64,000 bases of DNA from Epinephelus fuscoguttatus (lineage: Eukaryota; Chordata; Actinopteri; Perciformes; Serranidae). The stretch is from NCBI RefSeq assembly GCF_011397635.1, contig NC_064752.1, positions 5,290,607 through 5,354,606 on the forward strand, written 5' to 3'. The position numbers were made by a program, and so were the translations under genes. Numbering within the stretch: the stretch's first letter is position 1; the number at the start of each line of letters is the position of its first letter. Positions 25,210 to 37,700 of the stretch are shown piece by piece. Under the pieces are notes generated by a model, which searched no databases, was not told where the DNA came from, and saw nothing but the letters and a program-made list of their open reading frames with translations.

Positions 25210-28200
25210 CCTGCCACTGATTTAGATGTTAAAAGGTGCAACAACCAACCACCAACGACTGAACCATCAGTAACTTTCATCATTAAACGTCATCATCCAG
25301 ATTTCAGAAGCTTTTGAAACACACACAGAGAGGAAATATTGAACAGGTTCCAGACTTATGATTATTAAAAAGTCTCTTTACAGCCATAATACTCTGCTTG
25401 AAGTATTGATGTAACCTTCCTCACATCTTCACATCATGACTGGCTGAATAGGCTGTTAAATACTGTCAGCTGAGTGAATCCAGAGGAGGGTCAATCAGAT
25501 AAATTTTGGTAAACAATGATGTGTCTGAAATTTTGTACTTCAAGCAATAACCTGTGGCATATTTGAATCAACGTACATCACTACTGGGACAAAACCCTCC
25601 AGCAGGCAGGAAGTGAGACATTTCCAGGTTCTAGTTTGATAGTGACAGACAGAAACAGACAAACTGGGAGCAACATGGTGAGCTCCTCCACACAAAGAGA
25701 AAGTCAATCATCATCTAAATGAGTCACAGCCCTGCTGACTCTGATTTATCACAGTGACTTGTGGATTTAGATCATCAAGGATCATGTAAAACTGGTGGTT
25801 TTGCATGTTTATAGCCTGATGTTTTCTGTTTTAATAAAACTTATTAAAAGCCTGTCAACTCTGAAAATCACGGTGCATTGATTTTAAACTTGCTTGACTG
25901 TTAACAAAATAAAAAAGGCAACAACAATGTTCACCCGATATTGTGCTGTGTGGTAAAACAGGGACTATATGAACAGAATCACCCTGACGTCGCACTAACA
26001 GCAGACTCTTCCGGGTATACAAATGGCAATTCATTTCAGTTGCAGGGATAAGTAAAATGGGCAAACTTGTTTATTTCTGTTGTCATTTTCACCCGTAACT
26101 GTAACGTGTATAGATATAAGGTTAAACACTGTGATCCGACTTATTTGACATTTCTGCTGTGCTTATGAGCTACGTTGCTAACTAGCCTTTATGGTAACCT
26201 AAATCTACTGGCATAGGAGCTAAACAATGTTCTGTTATGAACAGGGCTGCAGGAAAACACATTTTAGCCAATTTTAAAAAAATCAATATCAATTTAATTG
26301 TACGCAGTATTTGGAATATTTTCCCCGCTTTATCTTACACACTAACCAATCAAGGCAGCAGTAAACCAGCAACTCCGGTGTTCTGCAAAGTAAAATTACT
26401 ATTTTGTCAGTGGAGTATGGTTGCTTTGAGATAATGGCTTGAGTTCCCAGTTGGGAATCGCTGTCTGACGGCAAGGTAAAGCATCAAAAATATACTATAT
26501 ACAACACACTTGAAGTGATATTGTTTTTTTTTAAGGTGGGCCTTTTTTTAGGTGGTTAAAAATAAACCAACTGAGGCAGCGTTTGCTCAGCACCGTTTCA
26601 TTTCGTATACACGAGGCAAAGGTTTTCTACCCTAAAGTTATTGTGAACAAACATAATAATTTGGTCTGTAAAACACCTTCCTGGTAAACTTTGAGAGATT
26701 TGGATCCAACTGTCTATGGCATTAGAAAGCTATGTTTGAAAAATCCCGTCAGACACAGTGAGTAAACACAGGCACTGTAAAGGACAATGGTCCACGAGGT
26801 TCTCTAACATGGAACCAGAACTTCTGACTGACACTAAAACTGACCAATCACAGGCCACTGCTTCGGTGCAATGTTATACAGAAGTCAAATTTGGAAATGG
26901 TACTTTGAGGAAAACAACTTACAACAGCCTTTAAAGCTCAAAACTCCAAGAAACATGGTGAAACTAGTGACTCTACATTGCATTTGCACTTGTGACTGTT
27001 GCTGTGAATAACCAATCTGAGTGGAGCGACAGAAAATGAAAAATATTGACTATTTTGATGATAAACAGTTTCAAGCAAAAATGTCAAACATTCTCTTTTT
27101 CAAGCTTCTCAAATATGAAGACTTTTAAATAATTGCACACTGATTATCTTTGTGTTTTGGACAGTTGGTCAGACAAAACTTGAAGGTGTCACATTGAGAG
27201 TGGTACATTTTTCCAATATTCGCCATCATTTTTTATACCAAATGGTTAAATTATCAAAAATAACAGATTAATGCACTCTGAAAATAACTTGCAGTCCTAT
27301 TTGTTACGGATAAAAAGCTAAGCATCATCAGCATCTGGCATCAGACACACTGAGCCTGTTTATTTCTTGTATCAAAGTGCATCTTGGATTATCCAATAAC
27401 AAATGGACACTGCTTAATACTAAACGACCCCCAAGGCGCATTGAAAGCCGCTCACGCAAATCACTTGCTGAGGTGGTCTGGGACAAATCTATCCACGTCT
27501 TTTGTAGTGGAAATGCGTCCTGACGCGTCTCTGAAAAGGATGCTGGCCATGGTGGTCATATTGGTGACACAATGAACGCGATGTGTCTCGGAAGTCCACT
27601 TGTGTTCGGATCACCGAAACAAATATTAATACTCACTGACTTTGTAGATTAAAGTTGAAAGTGGAGCCTTTTGGGATCTGGAGGCTTTAAAATTGAGAGT
27701 TGGCTCTGAAATTTGGGATTTCCAGTTTTCCTGGAACACATCAATGTGTCCAGTTTTGCTTGTAACAACATTACGACATAATGGAAAAGAAAATATCAAA
27801 GGTAACTGACTGTTGGAATACCAATATGAAGCAACTTTCTATCTGTAAATTGGATTTTCTTAACATACCAAAATAAAGATGGCTGACTCGTGACATAAAC
27901 TCTGCCTGATTTGTCATCAATGGACCAAAACATGCAAAACCACCAGTGCGTTATTTTCAGAAACAAAAATCCTTTTAACCAACAATCTCACTCATCTGGG
28001 TCTGTTTCTGTCTGTCTAACACTCAGGACGGTCGGAATGGGCTGAAAATAAACACAGAGAAGATCGACATCTGGGTCTCATATGGTGACTCAGCATGTGA
28101 GGTCAGGAATAAAGTCGGAATCTAGCCGACATTTACACACCGTCTTCTTGTGGTCGGGAGCTTCCTGCTGCCTCCCTGCCGGCCCTGTCATTAACTCACA

Positions 28201-30160
28201 GTTTCTGGATGAGAATAACACTTTTGAAAATCTCACAGGAGGATCCACATCTGAAGCAGCTGGTCGTGTTATGAGCCTTTAACATTTCCAACCCCGACAG
28301 ACCAAATTTTAAAAAAAAACTGTAAGCACATCGTTTAACAGCAACCTAACAGGGCAGATTGTGTCCTACTATCCATGGAATGAAAGAAAGCAAAATAGAG
28401 GCAGCCCTTTTCCCTATTTAAAAAAAAAGTCATCTACTTAATCTGAGTGCAGTGCAACACTTGATCTGGTGGGATTCATGTAGTGTTTAGTCATTAATAT
28501 CCGTTCTCTGAGGCAGTGGTGGATGTGTCTGTACAGTATTTACACTCTTGAATGCAAACATAAAGAGTTCAAATCATACAAGGGGATCATTTCCAAATCG
28601 TTGTGTGAGCATGTCGAGCGAAAAGTCAGGAACACTTTGTCATTAGGGAAGGAACTTCCCTGAAAATTGTGCATTTAATGTAGGGGGGAAAATAATCTGA
28701 ATTTCCATTAAATGATTAAAGTCTTCAGGCGAGGTTGGACGCAGACGAGCGGGGAGGAGAAGAGGCAGAGCGCAGTCTGAAAATTACTGAAATCACATGA
28801 AGCGACAGTGATTTTTGTGGTCGAGACTCATCTTCATATTGTGAGTTCAACCCAGCAAGCTGAAGTCAGTGCCTGGGGACAAAAGACACTGAACCACGTG
28901 CTGCAAGTTTTGGCTGTGGCTCATTGGTTTAGCCTCAACTGCCACTTAAACACAAAACAAAATGGACTGTTTGGCTTCTTAAATATCACACTGAAAACCT
29001 TCCTTGCCAACTTGTGATTATGTCAAGTCATTTTGTCATTAATTCAGTCTGAAATCAAGTTTTTTAAAAGCCACTATGTGTAAGATTTGAACACGTATGA
29101 CTCCGGCATCCTCCAAAATAAACGCCTCAGCTTACATCAGAGGAGATTATACATTCTCTCTGTCTTTGTTTCATCTCTCTGATTCAGTTCAGCAAGTTAC
29201 TGATTGACTGATCGGACACTATGTTCGCTTTGCAGTAATAAAGCAGAGCAGCGTTTCGTCATGTTCTTCTGAGATTTTACAGGCTGGGAAGAGTTCAGAC
29301 TAATGACCCAATCAGCAACAATCAGCTGCTGCTGGGAGAAGAAACATCCCTGCTGCTCTGCAGGTCAAACACCACCCTGAAGTCAAGTCTGATAATCACC
29401 TAGTTGGACACAGGTGTGACACAACACCACGTATCGAGTTGAAGTCAGTTTAAAGTTTAAAGTTTAAAGGGGTGCTACTCAGCCAGAGCGACTCGTGACA
29501 CGGCTCTGAGTGTCTGTGTTTTTATTCTAAAGTTTGCGTTTCCAGCTGCACTCGTATCATCAATGGCTGTGATCAGACAGGGACGCAAAGTCAGACAGAA
29601 GAGAACAAAACTGAGTCTGATGATCCGGATAGACTAACATGTACATCCACTCACAGATCACATGGAGATCACATGGACATGGAGATGAGCAGCATCTTTC
29701 ATGGGGATCCTTTTTAACAAACTTATAAAATCGTACACATAGTGGTTTTAATTAAAGTGAGACAGAAATCTTTTTTTAAGTATTCTTCTGTTGGGAAGTT
29801 TTAAAGGAACACATCACCCAAAGAGTTTCGTATTAACTATTCACATGTTCGAGTTCAAGATGATCCCTTCCTCACATTCATAGAAAACTGAGCTTCAACC
29901 AGTGGACAAAGTTTCGTGTAAGTTCATTAAAGACTCACAGAAACATGATATCAAGCCACTTGTTTATCAAACTAACATTCGTATAGTCTTCAGAGATCCT
30001 GTTTGGTTTTGAACATTTTTACCAGACTGGAATTTAGATTAAAATTACTGCATTTAAAACACTTTAACATTAAATTCTTGACTTGTCTTAAAACAGACTT
30101 AAAGAATGCAAGAAACAACCAATCACAGCTGGCCGATATCTTTCCTTTCTATCATTAATA
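25210..30160. other. 5-kb stretch without a recognised gene
   Basis: No exon with a conserved protein pattern was found on either strand. A minus-strand AATAAA lies at about 25,060 (TTTATT on plus), so part could be a long 3' UTR of something I cannot identify, but nothing else supports this. Confidence 0.35.
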
Positions 30161-30176
30161 TCAGTCGATGGTAACT

Positions 30177-30310
30177 ATGGAGAAGAAGCTCATCATTTTA
30201 GTGCGGGGCTACCCAGAGCTTTACATCTGTCCCACGTACAACACTTTAGGCCTCATACACAAAGCAAAGCGACGCCTGGAAGAAGATCAGCTCTGCACTC
30301 AGGATTTCAG
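30177..30310 (+). pseudogene. frameshifted MADF-domain exon remnant
   Basis: From ATG 30177 the frame reads MEKKLIILVRGYPELY, the start of a MADF (Myb/SANT-like) DNA-binding domain. About 90 bp in, the MADF pattern moves to another frame, GAC GCC TGG AAG AAG ATC..., giving DAWKKISSALRIS, and then meets a consensus donor CAG|GTAAGT after 30310. The two halves in different frames mean a broken copy. MADF proteins in fish are often tied to PIF/Harbinger transposons. I see no downstream exon, so I call it a pseudogene fragment. Confidence 0.5.
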
Positions 30311-31622
30311 GTAAGTGGGCTATGAGACGGTCAAACGAAACGTCAAGTGCAGCCTGCCTCAGTTGGCACAGTGTAGGCACAACCCAGCACCAACTTCGTG
30401 TTTTCCAGGCAGTTGAAGACATGGCATGTGTGCTGGCCCTTATTGGAGAAGGCAGGCAGGTTAGGGAGGCCAAATTGTGTATTTTTCTTATTGTCAACAA
30501 ATCCCATGAAAAACCAACCACGTGTTAGTGTGTTTCTCACTGCTTCCTATCATAACATGTCTGTGGCTCTCCAATCCCCAAACCCAGTGGCTCCTTCTGA
30601 AGACTGATCTTTAATAGCTGGGCGCTGTAGTCTTAAGCATGGTCTCTCAAACAGGAATAAATACTCCCAATGTTGGGACTATTTTCAGCAGACGATTAAT
30701 CCACATCTGGTGCTCTAGTGAGTGTCTGTGGTAGCAGGACGGTGAATGTGGGATCGAGTCACAATAAACTAGAGTGTGTGCGCTCAGGATGAATGAAGGA
30801 ACATGTCACCCAGCGGCTCACTGATGTGGTTTTAATAGTTTTTGTCGGATTTGTTGACAAAAAGAAAAGTAGAAATATCACCAAACTTATGCTTAAAACT
30901 CACAACCGAAACAATAATTTTCTATACTCAAAAAATTTGTTACATTGAGATCCCAAAATCACTTTCTTGTACTCACTAGAAAACATCATCTTGTGGACAT
31001 TCCTTGATTCTGTTTAAAGAGATGTGAGCATAAACCTTTCGGGGAGTAACTGATTAGAAAACAGAAAATCTGGGGTGACGTGTTCCTTTAAAAGTCTCCA
31101 TGCCCTCTCATCCTCACCCCTTCTGGAGCAAAGGCTCCACCACAGATGGTCCAGCTGACTTCAGTGTAGTGATGTGAGCGTGAAGCGGCGCTGAAGCAGG
31201 ATGTAAACAGGAGGGAGGGTAGGAAGCTCCCTTTTTCCATAAAGACGCTTCTGTAAACAGACGAGACGTCATCCTCTCTGCTCAAGTTCAATCACACAAG
31301 TCTCCCGTCGGTGTCTGACTCCGACTCTGTCCTGTTGGCATCGAATTTAACAGCGGAGAGCAAAATTCAAAAAGGCCCTCGAGTTCCTCTCCAGTGTTTT
31401 TTCCGGAACGAAAAGAGAGACAGAGGAATTAAAAACTTGGCTGATTTCAAATGTCTCTGTCTCTCTCTGTGTTTCTCTCACTCAATCTGACAGCAGACAG
31501 AAAGACTGAAGGAAAACTACTTGATTCTGTTTCCAACCTTCTCCCTCTGTCAGTCTGTCCCTCTTCTCTCTGTGTCCGTGTCTTGATCTGTGTTGCACCG
31601 TGGGGGCCAGCGGGGGGCGCTG

Positions 31623-31702
31623 TTAGGAGGCCTTGCCCAGCTCTATCTTCTTCTGGATGACCCGAGCCGAGTGGTAGATGAGCGAGTCGATCAGACCGGC
31701 CA
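31623..31702 (-). CDS. ergic3: ergic3 coding exon 14 with stop
   Basis: 80 nt including TAA at 31625-31623; acceptor CTGCAG. Encodes [20 protein letters not shown] then ELGKAS, completing the second membrane helix and the short cytosolic tail. Confidence 0.95.
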
Positions 31703-34700
31703 CTGCAGGAGACGAGAAACAGAAGTAACAGAAGAGAGTCAGATTTCGTCTGCTCCATTAAATATCTATTCATATTAACGTTTCAGTCTGTGGTGTATTA
31801 TCAGGTAACACATGGAGGGACTGACCTGTAAATACACCTCCAATAATGGCACAAACTCCTGTTAAGAAGTGTGTGAATGATCTGAACATAGAGAGAGAGA
31901 GAAAGAGAATATTAATGTGCAGTGAGATTTAAAGAAGCTCATTTTTTTATTAATATAACTGCTTTTTCCTCAGTTTTTTCAACCTGAACCATATTTTCCC
32001 GTGTTTTTCAGGCTTTGTTTTTTCTTACCTGTGTTTCTCTGTGAATTTAACCATCATGGGTGATAGCTCATATAAGACAAACACGCCCGGCAGGCCCTGG
32101 TCTCCTATTAACCCGTTGGCCACTTTCTCGTGTCTGGTGACTGAGAACTGGTTTGTTTTTACCACCTGCAACAACAAAATGACAAGAAGACACTGTTAAG
32201 AAAGATGAAAGGTCAACTGTAGCCTGGCATGGCTTTAATCAAAGATTAGATTCAATGTTGTAAAAGAAACACGTGGAGCGATAAATGACTTTTTGCTTCA
32301 TGGTACATGACATGTTTTTAAGTCTCATCCAAATGCTGAAGGTTGACTAAAAGATTATGTTTCTGTGTACAGCATTGTAAACCAATGAAATGCAACACTT
32401 TCTTTCTCAGTGTGCCTCTTTAACATCTCTCTGGTTTTACCAGTCTTGTAGGTTTAGTAAAGTTTGGAGTAAAAAAAGAGAAATTTTAGTGAACAAATGT
32501 AAAATGAACTCACCTCTCCATCAGTTTTCACGTAGATTGTCGGAACAATTTTCACAAAATACTGGTACATCATTGATGCTGTGGGGAGAGAGAGGAAATC
32601 TTGTTAAACTAAACTACACACAAAAGGCCTCGCAGGAAATAAAAACAATTTCAAACGTCACAGAACAGACCAGAATAAAATTACGATTTTAAGTAAGAAT
32701 ATGGACGATAAGGATTGTTTAAGCAGTGACGTGTGTCAGTACAACATAAACCAATGTGCGGTTTATTCTACTCTACTTTAATAAAACAGAAGACCGGCAA
32801 TTCTTGGGATCAGCACCAGCTGTCTGATAAAAACAGAGATGGATGAAGGACCTGAGAGACACTCGTGAGTATAAGTGCAGATATCTCACCAGAAAATAAC
32901 TCTGGCAGAAGTTAAACTCATCTGTTAGAATATTACTTGAAAACACTTTCAGATTTTCCTTAAAATCCTAGTTAAGGTTTCCTCAAAATAAAATCAGTTG
33001 CACAAAACACCCTTAAGTCTTCTCCTTAAGGTTTCCTTAAAATCTGATGGTTTTCTCCTTGTCTTGGTCTTATACTTAAGGAATCCCTTGACTGTTGCAC
33101 AAAAGACCTTAGCAACCAAAGCAAGAGAAAAAAAATACTAAGGGTGTCTTTGACTCTGTCTTAACCGCCACATGACCGAGTTTATGGTGATAAATGAAAA
33201 AACTAACACACCCCAAGAAGAGTGTTCTGCGATCAGGGGAACCAGATGGATACACTTCTGATGCCACACCATAGATCTGACTGAATTAATCTTCATTGCA
33301 ATTTCTCCGCACAATTGTTTTCAGGTATTTGGAGATCAAATGTATGTGCTTTCTATGATAGCATTCCTCCAGAAGTTTAATCTTTTCTATCCTCTGACCA
33401 ATATGGTTTATTTGTCTTCTGTTCTTCTGCCATTTTTCCACTATCTAACTATAAGTCATCTTTGTGAGACGATAACAGGGGTCACAAGCGTGAGTCCAAG
33501 CAAACAAACAATCTCCATGGGAACTTTTAATGCAGTAAATGGGTTAACATTTTCCCTTATGCAAGGAAACTGTTTAAGGGATTCTGTGCAACTGTGCAAG
33601 TCTCTGAGCTGAGGAGAAATTAAGCCTAAAGTGTCATACTTAAGGAGAAAACTTAGGTGTTTTGCGCAACCGGTCCCTGATATTCACTGTACATAAGTAC
33701 AAAAGTGATTTTATTATATTAAATATACTTAAGTATTCAACGCAAAAGTCGGTCTGATTTTAGAGTTTAAGTTTATTTCTTTGTAACCTGTACACCAGCA
33801 GATTACATGGTAGCCTTAAAAACAAGAACAAGTCAAGTTGTGCTGTAAGATCACTGGTGTTATTTTTAATAACTTACAGCACCTGTATGAAGCTGAGTCA
33901 ATTATCTCGGACTCTCAACAACCCCTCCATGCTGAGTTACAGATGCTTCTATCAGGGCGGAGGTTTTGCCTCCTTAAATGTAGCACTAAGCGTTACAGAT
34001 CGTCCTTTGTAGCGTCTGCTACCCCTTATCTTAACCAGCACTGACCACTAATGTCCATGATTTACCTCCGACAGCGTGTGATAGTGGATTCTGTGTGTTT
34101 GTATTGTACTGTCTGTTCTGTTGTCTGTATCTTAAATGGCCCCTCAGGGACATTAAAGTTTAACTTTACCTTACCTCACCTTACCTTACAAATTTAGCCC
34201 ACATTACACTTTAAGGAAATTTAGGTTTTTTTCACAACTTAAAGGATTTAAAAAACAAAATTCAGTTTTTCCTTCCCTCTCATTCCTTCATTCATCTGTC
34301 CATCCCTTCCTACTTCCTTGCATCCTTCCCTATTTTGTAGTAAGTAACTAAGATATTTAAGGGAAATGTAGTGGAGTAAAACTGAAAATTGACTTAAACA
34401 TAAAAACACAAGTAGAGTTACTACCGGAAGTGCTATTACTTTGTTCTCTTTTATGGTCAAATTAAATAAATAAATGCATAATCTAGTAGTAGTGATGAAA
34501 TCAGCCACATGTCGGCGCTGTTTCTTTTCCACTTCCTCCTCCTGGTAGTTCCTCCTCTTCATTTGCTTCCTCTGTCTCTCTCTCCTGTCTCTATCCGGTT
34601 ATGGAGGTCTGCTACAAAGACATTTAAACGCAGCTGCGCTCCAAACTACGATAATCTTCCATTTAGGAACCAGGAAACCAAAGTTATTTGAAACACATAA

Positions 34701-37700
34701 TTCAAGGTAAGGTCCGTTTCTGACTCAGTGTCGTGAATGCGTTGATGTAAAGACTCAGTCTGTGGGTGAAAACGTGCCGTGTTTATCTGTCAAGGCCACA
34801 GGTGACGTTAGCCTGCTAGTTAGCATGCTAAGCTAACACAACAAACCACCTGGAGGGATAAAGACTGACTTATAAAGAATTAATGTTTTTATATGGTGGT
34901 GTTTGATCACCGTTTAAAGACTGCAGCGAAACAGCCCGCTGGTTATTTCTTCTTTAACGTTACGGCAACACTGGTGTGGTTGCTAACGTTAGCCTAGCTT
35001 ACGTGCTTATTAAATAACTGACTAATCTAACGCCTCAGGCTTAGCTTAATCATTAACCAGCAGCTGAACTACCAAATGTCTTTGGTTAAGACTATGTTAG
35101 TAGCTTGGGTTGGATTTTCAGCTGAGTAATAGTTATGTGGCAGGAACTGATGTATACTGTATCGATAAATAATGTGTAACTAACAACCAAGGGACAAAGG
35201 TCAAATGCAGGGTTGGAGATGGGTACAAGCCACCAGCCAAATGCTGTTTAAATATGCAAGTGGCTGCTGGAGTTGCATCACTCATCAGCCAAAATAAAGG
35301 TCATATTTTGAGTGGCTGCTAAATCCACCAGTCACAATCTCAGACATGTCACACATCTGTACTATTTCCAAGCAGTAACATTACGTAATGTGTCCACAAT
35401 GGCAAGAAGACAAGTGAGGGAGTGTTCGTTATTTATTAGGGTGGCGCAAACACGGACATGTCACATAATTTTTAAAGCACTTGAGAGGGACTGTGTTTTT
35501 TTTTTCTTGGCATAGTGGGGCAGCATACAAATTTAAACAGTTGTATTTTGTATTTATTTTATTTTATTTTATTTTACTGCCAGTCTTTAAAGAGAACAAG
35601 TATTGTTTTCCACGTGTGGATTCGCAAGCCATGTTTTCTTTAAAATCGTCAAAATTACACCATTTATCACAGTCAGAAACTGCTGAAATCAAAAATATCT
35701 CTATTTTAAAATTTTCGACAGTCCTTGAACACATCATGTGCAAAGAGCACTTTTGTCTGGGGAAAAAAAAATCTGAGCTTTAATAATAAGATTTCATCAA
35801 AATCACTTTACGTCTTCTACGTTTAAAAATCTGGCCCTAAATAAACTGTTTGCATGAACCGAGAAGCAAGCACGGCAACAGTGGAAAAACCAAGTTGGGT
35901 TTTTTTTTTCAACTGCAGGATTTTGTCTTTAACTCTGTCATTAAATGGTACGTTTTAAAAATCTAATAACTAATTTACAGGGTAGGGACGGTCGTGCATT
36001 TTCCACCAGTCACTCAGGGAGGCTTAAGGAAAATTATTTGTGGCTTCAGGGAAGGTCAAAAAACAAATAGTCACACCCAGCCACCCCACTCCTCTGATAA
36101 GTAAAGATAAATCCCTAATAGAAAATAAAACATGGGAGTCAAAACAATTAAAAAAAAAAAATCAGGTGCTCTTTAAGGATAGGGCAAATAGTCACATGAG
36201 AATAAAAAAACAATTACTGTCCAGCTCACAGAAGTCCATGGTATAGGATGGCAGTCTGAAAAGTATTTGAGGCACTCTGATCGTAACTAAAAATCTTGAC
36301 ATTTTTATTTACAATCAGAGTGCCTTGGTTGCTTTTCAGACTGCCAACATTAAGTACATTAAGTAGGCTGGATAGTCAGTTTATATTCTTAAGAGACAGA
36401 TAATACCCCGAAATGTCAGTGTGCTTATTAAAAATGTCTGATTTGAGTGTCAGGAAACACTGGCGGCTTAAAGGTGGAAATATTAAAACTTATTGCCAGT
36501 GGTATTAAAAGAAAAGCTCCAGAAAACTAAAAATAAATCTTACTTTTAAAATGTTGACTGTGTGTTTTTTTTAATACACTAACTACAAAACAGTATAGAA
36601 AGCTTTTCTCCTCTTCCGTGCTCTGTTTACTGATGGACCAACTGACATTAACATCCTAAAAGACCCCGAGGCAAATACGAGCTGCTGAGTCCTTATTAAC
36701 TCCCCTTTCTAGCTTTTCTGCGTATTCATATGCTGTGATATTACCAGGCCTCATGTTTCATGTGTGGTCATTTTTTAAACACACATTATTTTAGGAATAT
36801 GTACAATGTATGCACTAGTATCAACTGTAATGATGAAGGTATTTCAGTTAGACACTGACATCTGGCCTCAAGATGAGTTAAGGCCTTCAGTTAATGTTAT
36901 ACTTTAGCAGGGGAAGTATTGGTCTGCTTGAAGCAACATTAATTACTGCTTCTGTGAGATGTTTTTGTTGTCCTCTGGTGATGAAACTACAGCATAAATT
37001 ACTAAATCAGGGGACTGGACAATGCTTTGTCACATAGTCACATTTCTGGCAGTCATCACAGTGTTGCACACACGTTAACAGACTGGATCAGGATGTGGTC
37101 TAGCTCAGCACTTCCAGTTTGGGAACCTTTAGATCCGTTCAGTATTTTGTTCCCCATACTATCAGATCATACTGTACGTCACTGCTGATCCATCTGTCTC
37201 ACTTCTACCCTGTCTTCTGCCTTTCTCTCCTCTCCAGATGCCCGTGGCTGTAGGTCCATATGGCCAGACCCAGCCCAGCTGTTTTGACAGGGTCAAGATG
37301 GGCTTCATGATGGGGTTTGCAGTAGGAATGGCTGCTGGAGCCATGTTTGGCACTTTTTCCTGTCTCAGGTAACTATGAAGTGTGCACCCAAATTATTCTG
37401 CCTTTATAGAAACAGCAACTGCATATGTGGTGAAACTGAGTATGTGGACTTGGTTGCTATCAAATGACACCCTGCAAACAGTGGGAAAAGAATATTAGCA
37501 TCAGTAGTTGATGCTAACTGACAGCATTGAGATTAAACTTTGTATTTCTAACGAAGTAACAGAGTTAATGGTTCTGAGAGTAATTAATTAATGTTAAAAC
37601 AACTGGACACATGTCTGGCTTGCTGTCCACATCTCAGATTGTTTTATCAGTAGCTCAGAAGATCTGGCGTTGTGCTGTTTCCCTGGTTTTTATTAACAAA

